Shown here piece after piece: positions 53,852 through 64,000 of a stretch of DNA of 64,000 nt. The number at the start of each line of letters is the position of its first letter. The stretch's first letter is position 1. Below the pieces are notes generated by a model. It was not told where the DNA came from, did not search any database, and worked only from the letters and a program-made list of their open reading frames with translations. The stretch lies in assembly GCA_905221605.1 (NCBI GenBank), contig CAJNDS010002635.1:127001-191000 (forward strand), in the 5' to 3' direction. The DNA is from Symbiodinium natans. Lineage: Eukaryota > Sar > Dinophyceae > Suessiales > Symbiodiniaceae. Made by a program: the position numbers and the translations under genes.

Positions 53852-53960
53852 CCTTGGGACGAAATGAACCCTAAATTGGGGGTCATATACCCTAACTACA
53901 ATAAATCCCAATTAAGGTATATGAGCCATAAACCCCTTTAGGGTTCATTGCGTCCCCAAA
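53852..53960. mobile_element. F1 element
   Basis: CCTTGGGACG start, GCGTCCCCAAA end, flanks GAA/GCA. Confidence 0.75.
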
Positions 53961-54112
53961 GCAAGTGGGAGGGTTGGAGCAGGCACTTGCTTCTGAGAAT
54001 CCGTGAGCAGGACCAAGCCCAAGAACCGAAGAAAGAAAGCCACCCGACAGTTACCCGAAAGCCTCTGAGGCCTGGGCTGAGCTCCCACCTCGGTGTTTTC
54101 CGGGGAAAAGCG

Positions 54113-54262
54113 GTTTAGGGTTTAGGGTTTATAGGGTTTAGGGTTTAGGGTTTATAGGGTTTAGGGTTTAGGGTTTAGGGATTAGGGTTTATAGGGTTTA
54201 TAGGGTTTAGGGTTTAGGGTTTAGGGTTTAGGGTTTAGGGTTCGGGTTCAGGGTTTAGGGTT
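54113..54262. repeat. TTTAGGG/TTTATAGGG array
   Basis: About twenty units, four of them the 9-mer TTTATAGGG. Confidence 0.95.
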
Positions 54263-54409
54263 GACAGAAAAGCTCGGGGGGCGCAAAGAACCGTTCAGGG
54301 CTCCCTCTCGTCGGCTGCAGGGCTCTCATCATCGCGGGGGACGCACGGCAGCTGCAAAGCTATAAGGCCGCGGCGGGACGTGGGGGCCTCACTTGACATG
54401 TTGTGGAGC

Positions 54410-54461
54410 AAACCCTAAACCCTAAACCCTAAACCCTAAACCCTAAACCCTAAACCCTAAC
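54410..54461. repeat. (CCCTAAA)7 array
   Basis: Perfect units. Confidence 0.95.
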
Positions 54462-54602
54462 AGTGCCACACAATGCTGAGTCTTTTGGCTGGAGCTGGGC
54501 TTCTTGCGGTGCTTTCATTGGCGGGGCGACCTGGGCGTGCGGATGTTGTGTCGGGCAGCGAGAAGGGTCTGCAGCTCTGCCATGAGCCGTATATTGAGGG
54601 TG

Positions 54603-54615
54603 TTTTTTTTTTTTT

Positions 54616-54648
<33 letters not shown>

Positions 54649-54702
54649 GGGTTTAGGGTTTAGGGTTGAGGGTTTCGGGTTTAGGGCTTAGGGTTTAGGG
54701 GG
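54603..54702. repeat. T23-G20 composite homopolymer followed by a TTTAGGG array
   Basis: T run, then G run with no spacer (54603-54645), then degenerate TTTAGGG. Confidence 0.95.
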
Positions 54703-55613
54703 TAGAGTGGCCTCTGCGCAGAAACTTTGGGGGTGGCAGTGGAGTGGTATCGCGCGGCAGCTCGGATGGCGTACTGCTAAGACTGGTCGTCTCGTTAGGT
54801 GCCGTCGCACAGATATCCGCCGGGTCTGTCGCTCAACCGGCCGGAAAGCCCTGTACAGCTACAACGAACGGACTGAACTCAACCAATCAATCAGACGGAT
54901 CCTTATGGTTTGGGGTTTGCTGTGAGATGGCGCGTAAGCTGTGAAGCTTGGGACGCAGACTCTTTTCGACAACTTCGTGAAATGCGAAGAGCAGCCATGG
55001 TTCGATAGTGGAGGGCCATATCTCTATCTCACCCCACCCCTTCCAAAACTTCTTCCATTCCAGACCGCCAGGGATTCCGGGCACCCCAGCGAGGTTTGAG
55101 GGGGGTCTCAGGGGTCCTTAGAGGGGTCCCCAGGTGGGTCGTCCCAGAAAAGGGTTCGGGGCCCCCCCCCCCCCACAAACTGCCAGCGCCATGCAGGGTG
55201 AAGGTGCTTGGGGTTTAGGGTTGTTGGTGTTTCAAGGGGACCAGTACTGGTCCTCCGGTACCGGGCCCATCGTGAGCTGCAGCGGGCGAGCTGGGTCGAC
55301 CTGCGCCATAGAGGTCGAAGGGCTCAGGCGCCGCCCGCCCACTGTAGGAATGCCCTGAAATTAGGGGTGCCAGCTACTCTTCTTTGTGTCGGCGTCTCCT
55401 CCTCGTTAGCCTCTCTGATTCATTGTTTAAGAGTGCCTCATACGGTTGCGATATTAGGGGCTACATTATTGGGGTCCTAGATTAGAAGGGCAGGGGAGTC
55501 CTACTATTTCAGGGGGCCAAAAAACCCTAATCTCCCAGATGGTAGCTTGCGAGGATCCCGGTTGCTTGCTGGGTGCCGGGGCGACCATCGGCTTGGCAAC
55601 GGCCTGGCACAAT
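54703..55613. other. no recognised gene
   Basis: ORFs are unrecognised. F2 fragment near 55440-55525 (TTGGGGTCCTAG / GGAGTCCTACTATTT). Confidence 0.4.
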
Positions 55614-55725
55614 ATTTGAGGACCAATTATGAGCCCCGACAATGGTTCATTTGAATTAGCCTACTGTTATTCCTATTGAGGTATATGAACCATAAACCCT
55701 TTTCGGGTTCATTCAGTCCTCAAGG
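55614..55725. mobile_element. F1 element
   Basis: TTTGAGGACCAATTATGA start, CAGTCCTCAAGG end. Confidence 0.75.
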
Positions 55726-56140
55726 ATTACACACCCTCAAAGCTCTTCCTGCTTCTTCGCTGCGGCTTGGGGCTAGGGATAAACTCTTCTGGGAGGCTTC
55801 AACATTCCTCAACCCTAAACCCTAAACCCTAAACCCCAAACCGGTGCCTTAATTTCATAGAGATCTGAAGAAGCGGCGATTCGAGTCGTCCAAGGGTTCC
55901 CCCCCCACCCCCCCCCAACGGGTCTCCCAATCTTGTGGTGGCTTTGCCAGCCAGCATTCACGTTCCCTAAGCCCTAAACCCAAAACCCTAAACCCTCAAC
56001 CCTAAACCATGTGGGTGTTGTGTACTGAGAGTTCTTGCGGCAGAGATCTTGGGGTCAAGTGGGTCTCGGACTTCTCGGAATGTACACGCTGTCTCCGGTT
56101 GTCTCCGCTGTCCGAGACGCTGCGTTGGAAATCAGGCCAC

Positions 56141-56420
56141 CTTTTCTGGTCCCTTATTAAAAAGGGAATCCTACTAATTGGGGGTCCATTACTGGGGTCC
56201 CTGTTTTTTCGTAAACTCCCAAATTCCGAAGCCACAAGCCCTGAGCCGCTGGAAGCCCATCACCAAAATGGGGACTAAACGAACCCTAGAAGGGCTCTAT
56301 GGTGCATGTACCTTACTAGGGAGATACAGTAGGCTACATGATCCAAATTTTGGGTTCAGTTGGTTTCACCTACATGGGTTGGTTAGGGGGGGGATCATAA
56401 AGCCCAATAACCCATGCTGG
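56141..56420. mobile_element. F2, eroded F1 and F3 right half in series
   Basis: F2 at 56141-56217 (GGTCCCTTATT to TTTCGTAAACTCCC), F1 at 56266-56371 with both termini eroded, F3 right half at 56385-56420 (AACCCATGCTGG). Confidence 0.6.
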
Positions 56421-56422
56421 CA

Positions 56423-56549
56423 AACCTAAACCCTAAACCCTAAACCCTAAACCCTAAACCCTAAACCCTAAACCCTAAACCCTAAACCCTAAACCCTAAA
56501 CCCTAAACCCTAAACCCTAAACCCTAAACCCTAAACCCCAAACCCTAAC
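56423..56549. repeat. (CCCTAAA)18 array
   Basis: Perfect but for the last unit. Starts 3 bp after an F3 end. Confidence 0.97.
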
Positions 56550-56653
56550 TAAACCAACCCAAGCTTCCCCCGGTGCCTGCTCGGGAGGCTGCGCGGCGCA
56601 CGCGTGGCCTGGCCGCTGGTGCATTTGCCCGCAGGAGAGTCATGGCAACTTAC

Positions 56654-56757
56654 CCTTGGGGCACCAAAGGAACCCTAAACTTGGGGTCATATTACCCTGA
56701 CTACTATAATTCCTATAGAGGTCTATGAACCAGAAACCCTTTTAAGAGTTCGTCTAG
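56654..56757. mobile_element. F1 element, right end lost
   Basis: CCTTGGGGCACCAAAGGAA start; right side fades at TTCGTCTAGA. Confidence 0.7.
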
Positions 56758-56814
56758 ATAAGTGCCGGAAATCAAGTTCTCAGTGTCGAAATCCAGGCCT
56801 CTTCTACATGTCTC

Positions 56815-56895
56815 TTTTTGGGGGTTTCCTAAATTACGGGTACCTCATTGGGGTTCCTATTCTAAGGAGGGCCCTCCTGCTACTTGGGGATCTAT
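56815..56895. mobile_element. F2 element fragment
   Basis: TTTTTGGGGGTTTCC start, GGGTACCTCATTGGGGTTCC interior. Confidence 0.55.
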
Positions 56896-57083
56896 GCTGG
56901 AGGTCGGAAATCCGCATATGAGCTGGCATCCCGTCACTTACACCCTAAACCCTAAACCCTAAAACCTACACCCTAAACCCGAAGCCCAGTGGCCTGGATC
57001 CACGAGGCCAGGCCTGGACCAGAGAAACCCGGGAAACCCCGAGGAACTCTTCGTCGCTGTGCTTTCTGTGTTCCGCAAGACGT

Positions 57084-57369
57084 TGGGTTTAGGGTTTAGG
57101 GTTTAGGGTTTAGGGTTTAGGGTTTAGGGTTTAGGGTTTAGGGTTTAGGGTTTAGGGTTTAGGGTCTAGGGTTTAGGGTTTAGGGTTTAGTTTAGGGTTT
57201 AGGGGTTAGGGTTTAGGGTTTAGGGTTTAGGGTTTAGGGTTTAGGGTTTAGGGTTTAGGGTTTAGGGTTTAGGGTTTAGGGTTTGGGGTCTAGGGTTTAG
57301 GGTGTAGGGTGTAGGGTTTAGGGCCAGTTTAGGGTTTAGGGTTCAGGGTTTAGGTTTCAGGGTTTTGGG
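57084..57369. repeat. long TTTAGGG array (about 40 units)
   Basis: Longest array in the window, nearly perfect for about 200 bp, then increasingly variant. Confidence 0.97.
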
Positions 57370-57461
57370 TGGCAAGGATGCTTCACTTTGCAGTCTCGGC
57401 TAGCAAGTCGCCTAGCCGATTGGAGCGGTAGCTCAAGGAGCCAGGAACTTACAGCTAGAAA

Positions 57462-57547
57462 GGTTTAGGGCTTAGGGCTTAGGGCTTAGGGCTTAGGGTT
57501 TAGGGTTTAGGGTTTAGGGTTTAGGGTTTAGGGTTTAGGGTTTAGGG
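57462..57547. repeat. (CTTAGGG)4 then TTTAGGG array
   Basis: Four consecutive CTTAGGG variants followed by about eight perfect units. Confidence 0.95.
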
Positions 57548-57958
57548 AAGCACGAGTGCCTGTTGTCAGCACCATGCTATAACGGCTAAATACTCAAGTA
57601 AGTGGCAGAAATCATGAACATCGACAGCTACAGGCCTGAACATTGCGTGGACCATGGACAATGCGAAGTCCACAAGTAGCTGCAACACGCCGTAACAGCA
57701 GGTATGGTCAGTTCTGAAAAATTTGTTTTTTTGGGTGCCCTAAAACGTAGGGGCCGCCTTACAATAAGGACCCCAAAAGAGAACCATGTTTTGGAGAAGG
57801 GCCATAGAACAGATGTAGAGCGCAGAGCATCTACCGAAGCACGAAGCTGAGCTACTATTTGCTTAAAAACCCCAACAGACAAATAATAACCGTCCTTTTT
57901 TCTTACCCTTATCAGGAAGAACATGTTTCAGCTTTTTTTGCACGGGAGTTTCTTTCTA
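57548..57958. other. F2 remnant, no gene
   Basis: F2-like interior at 57715-57790 (TTTTTTTGGGTGCCCTAAAA / AAGGACCCCAAAAGAG). Confidence 0.45.
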
Positions 57959-58033
57959 ACCCTAAACCCTAAACCCTAAACCCTAAACCCTAAACCCTAA
58001 ACCCTAAACCCTAAACCCTAAACCCTAAACCCT
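57959..58033. repeat. (CCCTAAA)10 array
   Basis: Perfect units. Confidence 0.97.
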
Positions 58034-58152
58034 TAAGCAATGAGTAGTGAGGGGAACTCGTGCGGCTTCGGGGTATCTGAGGCCCAGGACCCCTGTTCCC
58101 AGGAGCGCTTCTGGTTGGGGGAGATCATCCTCAGAGGTTGGGCCGTTTAAGG

Positions 58153-58160
58153 TTTTTTTT

Positions 58161-58191
<31 letters not shown>

Positions 58192-58198
58192 GGGGGGG
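58153..58198. repeat. T18-G28 composite homopolymer
   Basis: T run directly followed by G run. Confidence 0.95.
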
Positions 58199-58650
58199 AG
58201 GGGGGTTTCGGGTTCTAGGGTTGTAGGGTTTGGAGATCATCCTTAGAGGTTGAGGGTTTTGGGGTTTAGGGGTTTAGGGCTTTTGGGGTTTTGGGGTTTA
58301 GGGTTTTAGGGTGTTTAGGGGTTTAGGGTTTTAGGGTTGTAGGGTTGTAGGGTTTCAGAGCAGTTCATATGAGCTTCCGAGTGGCTTCATTTTTTTTTCG
58401 GGCGGGGGGGGGGGGGGGGGGGGCAAAGGAAGTTGCCAGGTTTGATGAAGATTCGTCTAACCCCACTTTCCGCATCTTGTGTGAGATCCATGCCTTCACC
58501 GACTTCACCAACCCAAAGAACACACCTGGCATCTTGCACATTGAGAAGTCCCCCGCCGTCCACCCTCTCACCCGAAACCTGGGGCTGCGGCTGCCCAGAG
58601 GGAGGAATGCCTGGAGCAGGCCGGAGGCATCTTAAGTCAGCCAAGTGAAA
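58199..58650. other. degenerate T/G-rich repeats and unassigned ORFs
   Basis: Loose TTTAGGG/TTTTGGGG units to 58350, another T8...G20 composite at 58390-58423, then opposed ORFs (58369-58635 + and 58644-58387 -) with no recognised product. Confidence 0.5.
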
Positions 58651-58719
58651 AAGGCCCTAAGCCCTAAGCCCTAAGCCCTAAGCCCTAAGCCCTAAGCCCT
58701 ACCTAAGCCCTAAGCCCTG
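58651..58719. repeat. (CCCTAAG)n variant array
   Basis: About nine CCCTAAG units with one truncated unit (CCCTAC). Confidence 0.95.
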
Positions 58720-59039
58720 CAAATCCTGAGAGCTCCAACCTCCCAGAGCCCTCAGCCCCCTTTAAAATCGGATGGCCTGTGGACTTGGGCGCGGCCGCAG
58801 CCTTCATGGAGCCACAGATTCTTGCGGGTTTAGGGTTTAGGGTTTAGGGTTTAGGGGCAACTTGCAGGGCGAAGGCCGGAAATCGAAGCAAGGAGTCGTG
58901 ACAAGAAGGGCCGGCGCGTAACCCGTCACAACCTGGGTTCCAGTAGGACCCTCAGACCACAAGCAACACGCATTATGCTTTGCGCCGCCTGCGCACGTGA
59001 CGCCCAAGGCTTCTGGGACTTCGGGTGCTCGGCTGCCCC

Positions 59040-59152
59040 TCGACTAAATGAACCCTAAAGGGGTTTATGGTTCATATACCTTAACAGGAGATATAATGTT
59101 AGTAGTATAGGGTATATGGCCCCACTTTTAGGGTTCATGTGGTCCTCCAAGG
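59040..59152. mobile_element. F1 element
   Basis: CTCGACTAAATGAACCC start (TIR eroded), GGTCCTCCAAGG end. Confidence 0.75.
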
Positions 59153-59329
59153 TGTCAGTCGTCTCCGTCACAAGTCACGTTGGCTCAGAGAGGCCCAACC
59201 AGGGTTGGATGCGGCGGGGGCGACAGCGAGTCGGCAAGCTCTGGGCTACGAGTCTCTCTCGCAGCCTTCAGGAGAAAATCTCTCAAGACGGGGGGCGTTG
59301 CAAAGAGAACGAAGAGCACACGCTCAGGC

Positions 59330-59417
59330 CTACATGGCTATTATACCCTATAACCCCTGAAAAGGGCCCTTTTATGGGGCTGGTTAGGGGATTACGAGGC
59401 CTAAAAGCCCATGCTGG
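59330..59417. mobile_element. F3 short inverted-repeat element
   Basis: CCTACATGGCTATTATACCC start, AAAAGCCCATGCTGG end. Confidence 0.75.
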
Positions 59418-59884
59418 CTCGCCCAAGAATGAGACGTGGTGCCTGACGTCGTCTAAGCAACAGCCGGAGTACCCCGGCCCCCGCCTGGGCTTCTGCAGCC
59501 AACTTCCGCGCCTCAACAGGTTTTTTCTAAGAGTGGAGGAAGCAAGAAAAAGCTCCAGGAGGGTTTTAGGGCTTAGGGCTTAGGGTTAGGATCCAGGGTT
59601 TAGGGTTTAGGGTTTCGTGCTCTGCTTCAATGCTGGCTGCGGTGGTGCTTCACTTGTTGGAGCAAGGGTTGAGGGTTTAGGGTTCAGGGCGAAATGCGCT
59701 TGATTCTCATGTCGGGCGCTTTGCGAACCATAGCCATAGTTTGCTTCTTGTAGGTCACTGTCCCACCTTTCACAAAGCTGTCTGAAACATCCTCTGGAAG
59801 GCAAGAGGAACTCTCCGAGGTCATCTGAGGTCGGTAGGATTGCAGCGAGGTTAGGGCCTAGGGCACTCCACAAGCCTATCAGTC

Positions 59885-60002
59885 GCGATGCTCCCCCTTT
59901 TACTAACAGTCCTTAAAATCGGAATTCTAATATGGGCCATGGGGGTTCCTATTTACTATAAGCCCTATTAAGGAGCTGCTACAAAACAGGGGGGACATCC
60001 AA
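59885..60002. mobile_element. F5 inverted-repeat element
   Basis: CGATGCTCCCCCTTTTACTA start, GGGGGGACATCC end. Confidence 0.75.
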
Positions 60003-60090
60003 GCCTATCAGACGAAAGTAAGGGGCCCCGGCCTCCTCCTCCCGCTTGGCTTCCTTTGCGAGACGCTGTGCTTTGGACCTCGGCCGTGGG

Positions 60091-60149
60091 GTTTAGGGTT
60101 TAGGGTTTAGGGTTTAGGGTTTAGGGTTTAGGGTTTAGGGTTTAGGGTT
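60091..60149. repeat. (TTTAGGG)8 array
   Basis: Perfect units. Confidence 0.97.
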
Positions 60150-60254
60150 CAGCATCTCAAGTCCAAGCATTCACTAGTCAAGCAATTACTCCAGGAAAAT
60201 ACCCACCCGCCCAAAGAATCCCACAACATTAAGAAAATATTTCGCCTATAGAAC

Positions 60255-60331
60255 GACCTTGCCCAGTAAAAACATGACCTTGCCCAGCAAAAAATGACCT
60301 TGCCCAGTAAAAATATGACCTTGCCCAGTAA
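60255..60331. repeat. 19-20-bp minisatellite abutting a telomere array
   Basis: Four units of ATGACCTTGCCCAGTAAAAA with small variations; the last runs directly into TTTAGGG repeats. Confidence 0.9.
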
Positions 60332-60411
60332 GGGTTTAGGGTTTAGGGTTTAGGGTTTAGGGTTTAGGGTTTAGGGTTTAGGGTTTAGGGTTTAGGGTTT
60401 AGGGTTTAGGG
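60331..60411. repeat. (TTTAGGG)11 array
   Basis: Perfect units. Confidence 0.97.
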
Positions 60412-60439
60412 GAAATGGGGGGGGGGGGGACTTCCATGA

Positions 60440-60620
60440 CCTTGGGGACGCACATGAACCCTAAAAGGGTTTAAATGTGTTCATGTTACCTTAATCGGAG
60501 TTATAGTAGTCAGGGTATATAACCCCAATTTTCGACCGTAGGGTTCATATTACCTTAATAGGAGTTATAGTAGTATAGAGTAGATGGCCCCAGTTTTCGG
60601 GTTTCATGTGGTCCCCAAGA
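60440..60620. mobile_element. F1 element with internally repeated half
   Basis: 181 bp; the CCTTAATxGGAGTTATAGTAG block occurs twice, between CCTTGGGGACG and GTGGTCCCCAAG. Confidence 0.8.
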
Positions 60621-60691
60621 GAACTTATGATAAAGCTCCGTTTTGTTTTTCGGAGCGATCCACGCCCTAAGGCAACCTGGCGGAGCCCCTA

Positions 60692-60785
60692 GGTTTAGGG
60701 TTTAGGGTTTAGGGTTTAGGGTTTAGGGTTTAGGGTTTAGGGTTTAGGGTTTAGGGTTTAGGGTTTAGGGTTTAGGGTTTAGGGT
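60692..60785. repeat. (TTTAGGG)13 array
   Basis: Perfect units. Confidence 0.97.
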
Positions 60786-61401
60786 CTATACCCCATGCCC
60801 TCATCGTTGCTTCCTCTCATGGCTGTAAGCAGTCAGGCTTGGCTCCACGAACTTCTGCTTTCAGAGCAGGCCCCTCACTATCCTCAACAAAGATCATAGG
60901 TTTCTGTAGCGTTGAAGGGCCACCACGGCAAGAAAGCATAACACAACAAGAGCGCCACGAAGCTTGGAACCAAATGCGGGGAAAAGGGTACCACTGGGCT
61001 CAAAGAAGTTTGGGATCCTCCTTCAAGATCCATTCTCGCATCTTTCAGCCTTGTCAGATGCCTCCACAGATCTTAGGCACGTACGCCTGACTTCCCCTTG
61101 CCTTTCGGTTGGGTTCTGGGTGTGTATAGTATATAAGAGGTATCTAAGGGTCCCCAATTAAGGGTCCATGCTAAGGACCATGAAACTGCCCAAAGACTAC
61201 AGAATCTTCAACTTCGCCGATCTTGTTCCTCAGCCACGCACACTTCGACGGCGCCTGCGCGCGCCCTGCACGCGGACACGTTGTGGGTGTTGAAACTGCG
61301 CACAATGGCAGCCCTAAACCCTATAAACCCTAAATGCTAGACTGGAAACCCTAAACCCTAAGCCCTCAGCCCTGAACACTGGCTGGGGGGCGCCATATAG
61401 A
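60786..61401. other. no recognised gene
   Basis: ORF 60839-61090 (+) is unrecognised. Short variant telomere units at 61314-61370. Confidence 0.35.
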
Positions 61402-61560
61402 AATATATATATATATACATATATATATATACATATGTATATATATATATTATATATATATACATGGGAGCTTACGAGAATTAGGGACACCAAATTGAGA
61501 TCCCAAATAAAAGGATCCCCTTGTAGTAAGGACCCCAATAAGGTAATTTCGGAAACCCCG
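61402..61560. repeat. TA microsatellite followed by an F2 element
   Basis: TA tract to 61465; F2 at 61484-61560 (TTACGAGAATTAGGGACACC to TTTCGGAAACCCC). Confidence 0.7.
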
Positions 61561-62706
61561 AAAATTTCACGAGCCTTCAATTCGGCACCTTGACTTTGTC
61601 CTGCTTTCAGAAGTTTTCCAGAAACAGCCAACCAAAGCAGAAGCCGCAGGCTAATAGGATACATGAGGTGTTTGTGCTTGTCTTGAACCTTATCATTGTG
61701 ATTCTTAAGCGCGAGGTTTTCGTGTGCCGGTAAACGAAGGCCGCTTCTTCTCTTAGCAGCTTGAAATCCCAACACCAGGCAAGTCCGAATTGACACACCC
61801 CCGAAACCCTAAACCGGCCCCTTCTGGCTCAGCGCTCGGCTCATCGCACTTCTGCCAGAAGCCTCGGATCAGTCCGGAGGGATGCGGCGGATAAGATGGG
61901 GGAACATGGGCAAGCCTCGGAATGGCTCAGGACTTGGGGCAAGCAGGAGTCTACGGAATGAACTGCCCTGCCAAGGAAAGACCTGAATGCATTCGGAGTG
62001 AAGCGAATGATTCGAACCCCGACAAAAAGTGGAAAGCTCCGGCTTTCTCCCCCCCCCACCACAAAACCAAAGGCGGGCCTCTGCTCTCATGATATAGGAA
62101 AATGAACAACATGATCCAGAACATACATGATGTAGTAAAGATATGTATGTACGTGTATACATGAAGGAGAATTCAAACAAATAAATCGCTAAATCTATTT
62201 TGGTTTTTTCAATATAACCGTTGTGAGTCGTGCAGCAGGCCACGCAAAAAGCCCCAAGACTGAGGCTTTCACCCTCCAAGATCTGGGTTAGCTTCTTGGG
62301 CTGCAGGTCCCGAGACCTGCACCAGGGAGGGTATTCTCCAAGAATCTTGGGGGACTCTCTTTCCTTCTTTCTTTCTTTCAGCGCACTTGATGCCTAGCGG
62401 CCGCCCAAAGGTTGCTGGGTTGTACGGTACACTCCTGTGGAGGTATATGGGGACTCTTCTTGTTCTTCTTCTCCTGGGCTTGAAGGACTAGGGAAGGGGA
62501 CTCTCTCTCGCGCAAACACCCACCGAGCTGGTGGTTTAGGGTTTAGGGTTTTTAGGGTTTATAGGGTTTAGGGTTTAGGCCGGGGCCTTTTCCAAAGCAT
62601 CCGGGCGACCGGCTCGCTCGGTGGAAGGACCTGGCAGAGCAAATTGTGCCGGAAGGCTTCCAGCCGTAGAGGGGCCTTCTTTGGACCGTGTGGTGGTTTT
62701 ACGAGA
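61561..62706. other. no recognised gene
   Basis: ORFs on the minus strand lack recognisable features, and the longest (61314-61796) reads through the F2 element and TA tract. Short TTTAGGG array at 62531-62580. Confidence 0.4.
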
Positions 62707-62709
62707 TTT

Positions 62710-62740
<31 letters not shown>

Positions 62741-62860
62741 ACCTTATTTTGTGTCCTTAGAAGGGAACCCCTTATGGGATCCTAAACCCTAAAACCCTAA
62801 AAACCCTAAAAACCCTAAACCCTAAATCCTCCTTATTTGGGGGGTCTATATTAGGGGGGG
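62707..62860. repeat. T19-G15 composite homopolymer with F2 remnant
   Basis: T run (one G inside) then G15 to 62740, then F2-like GGGACC..GGGATCC sequence and CCCTAAAA units. Confidence 0.7.
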
Positions 62861-62954
62861 GGGGGGAAGCATCGGGTGCTTGCGCGCCTTGGTGTTGCCC
62901 GGCTTCACGGAGACGGTCGTGCCCGTTGGGCTCGACCTCAGCTAGAGTGCGAGG

Positions 62955-63046
62955 TATATAACATATCTAACATGTACAACATACATAACATGTATATGTA
63001 TATATACGCACACACACACACACTTATATCTGTATATATGTATATA
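62955..63046. repeat. TA/CA microsatellite
   Basis: TATA, ACATAACATG and (CA)n tracts. Confidence 0.85.
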
Positions 63047-63678
63047 ATGCGTTGTGCATGGCCTCAGATAGCTCTGAAAACCCTAACAGCCCTCCACCCG
63101 AACGAAGGCCCCAAAGAGGTCGGGGTGCCGACTTGTCAACGACGAAGCACCTCGGAATTCAGTGCGGCAGTCGGCCATCACTTGAGGCTTTGAGCTTGCA
63201 GCTCAAGGGCTAGAAGGATCCAAGTTGAAGGGGAGAGTTTCGAGAATCTAGCCAGATGAGAGGGCTTCCCCACCAACTTTAGGGCACCTCTTTTTTCTGG
63301 GAACTCTTGGAAAAGGGGGTGGTCGGGGGGGGGCGGGGGGGAAGGGGGATGCCCGCATGTAGCCAGGGGAGGCTCGAAGATGCGGGCCGCACATTGCAAG
63401 ATCGAGAGGGGCTACGACAGGAAGTCATGTGGCAAGGTGGCCTTCAAGACTGCTGTGGGTTTAGGGTCGAGGGTGTAGGTTTAGGGCTTCGGGTTCATGG
63501 GGTTTAGAATTTAGGGTCTATAGGGCTTAAGGTTTACGGTGAGGATGGGCCCCCCAAGCACGCACTTAAGCCTGATAACCTTATAGTTCCGGGTGGGCCA
63601 CCGCAGAACGTGACACGAATGAACCAACCTTCATCCACTTCCCACTTTTTGCCATGCGTACCTGGGTCAACGCCCAAA
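63047..63678. other. no recognised gene
   Basis: Unassigned; degenerate TTTAGGG units at 63458-63540 and G-runs at 63325-63345. Confidence 0.4.
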
Positions 63679-63960
63679 CCCTGCCCTAAACCTTAAACCC
63701 TAAATAACCCTAAACCCTAAACGGTATTTCCGATGTAAACCCTAAAAACCCTAAACCCTAAAATCCCTAAATCCCAAAAGCCCGAAACCCTAAAAAAAAA
63801 ACCCTCGATTGGCAGCGCGGCTCGGAAAAAAAAGTTCAAGACCCCCAAAAAGTGTGAAAACCCTAAAAAAGCCTCAAAAGCCTGAAAACCCCAAAAAGCC
63901 TCAAAAGCCTAACAAACCTAAAACCCTAAAACCCTAAAACCCCGAAAAAAAAGCTTCGAT
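63679..63960. repeat. A-rich degenerate CCCTAAA-type repeats
   Basis: CCCTAAA, CCCTAAAA and CCTCAAAAG units. A roughly 140-bp block (TCGATTGGCAGxGCGGCTCGG) recurs at 63806 and 63956. Confidence 0.75.
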
Positions 63961-64000
63961 TGGCAGGGCGGCTCGGGGAAGAAGTTCAAGAGGTCCGCCA

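Noticed and set aside
61314-61796. 160-codon minus-strand ORF
   Set aside because: Reads through an F2 element and a TA microsatellite (a run of Tyr/Ile), so not a plausible protein.
61990-62035. tRNA-like GGTTCGAATC box on the minus strand
   Set aside because: The flanking bases do not form a T-stem, and no acceptor, D or anticodon arm can be drawn.
1-64000. Dinoflagellate spliced-leader relic (TTTTGGCTCAAG)
   Set aside because: I did not find a convincing copy on either strand by eye; an exact-match search would settle it.

Overview
This window reads as nuclear DNA of a dinoflagellate, probably Suessiales/Symbiodiniaceae-like. The basis is the saturation with the heptamer TTTAGGG/CCCTAAA, two retroelement Gag types I recognise from dinoflagellate genomes, kinesin-light-chain-like TPR coding, and introns that fit the permissive dinoflagellate 5' splice sites (GT, GC and GA) with AG|G acceptors. 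No bacterial or organellar gene organisation is present. Every gene I recognise lies on the minus strand, as expected inside one dinoflagellate unidirectional cluster.

Layout. 1-2815: 5' part of a copia-like retrotransposon (Gag plus protease), minus strand, running off the window edge. 3294-3495: a head-to-head telomere-repeat block. 4099-7141: a Gag-only element with 218-bp direct terminal repeats. About 7.1-23 kb: gene-poor DNA with many interstitial telomere-like arrays (ITS), short inverted-repeat elements and a 329-bp duplication. 23776-28657: a 13-exon gene joining a PARP/ADP-ribosyltransferase-like N-terminal domain to about 17 TPR units. About 29-41 kb: repeats and no recognised gene apart from one weak ORF pair. 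About 41.3-53.3 kb: a scatter of short Gln-rich (also Ala/Pro-rich) minus-strand exons embedded in ITS-rich introns, probably one large gene. 53.3-64 kb: mostly ITS arrays, short elements, homopolymers and AT microsatellites.

The main discovery is in the TPR gene. All 12 introns lie between coding fragments whose exact removal restores the 42-residue TPR register. Ten are copies of one short element (F1) with CTTGGGG/CCCCAAG inverted ends. In most, the element is flanked by a 3-bp duplication of the form GNN: the upstream copy supplies the first intron bases (GT, GA or GC) and the element's own terminal AAG supplies the acceptor. These are introners, meaning mobile elements that make introns. 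Two further introns are derived from other short repeat families (F2, F3), so several mobile families appear to have built introns in one gene. The same families occur many times outside it, and several flanking duplications predict further hidden exons.

A second theme is the link between these elements and telomere-like repeats. F1 ends carry an AACCCTAAA core, and several F1 and F5 copies contain expanded (CCCTAAA)n tracts. At one Gln-rich exon the telomeric heptamer itself supplies the GT of the 5' splice site.
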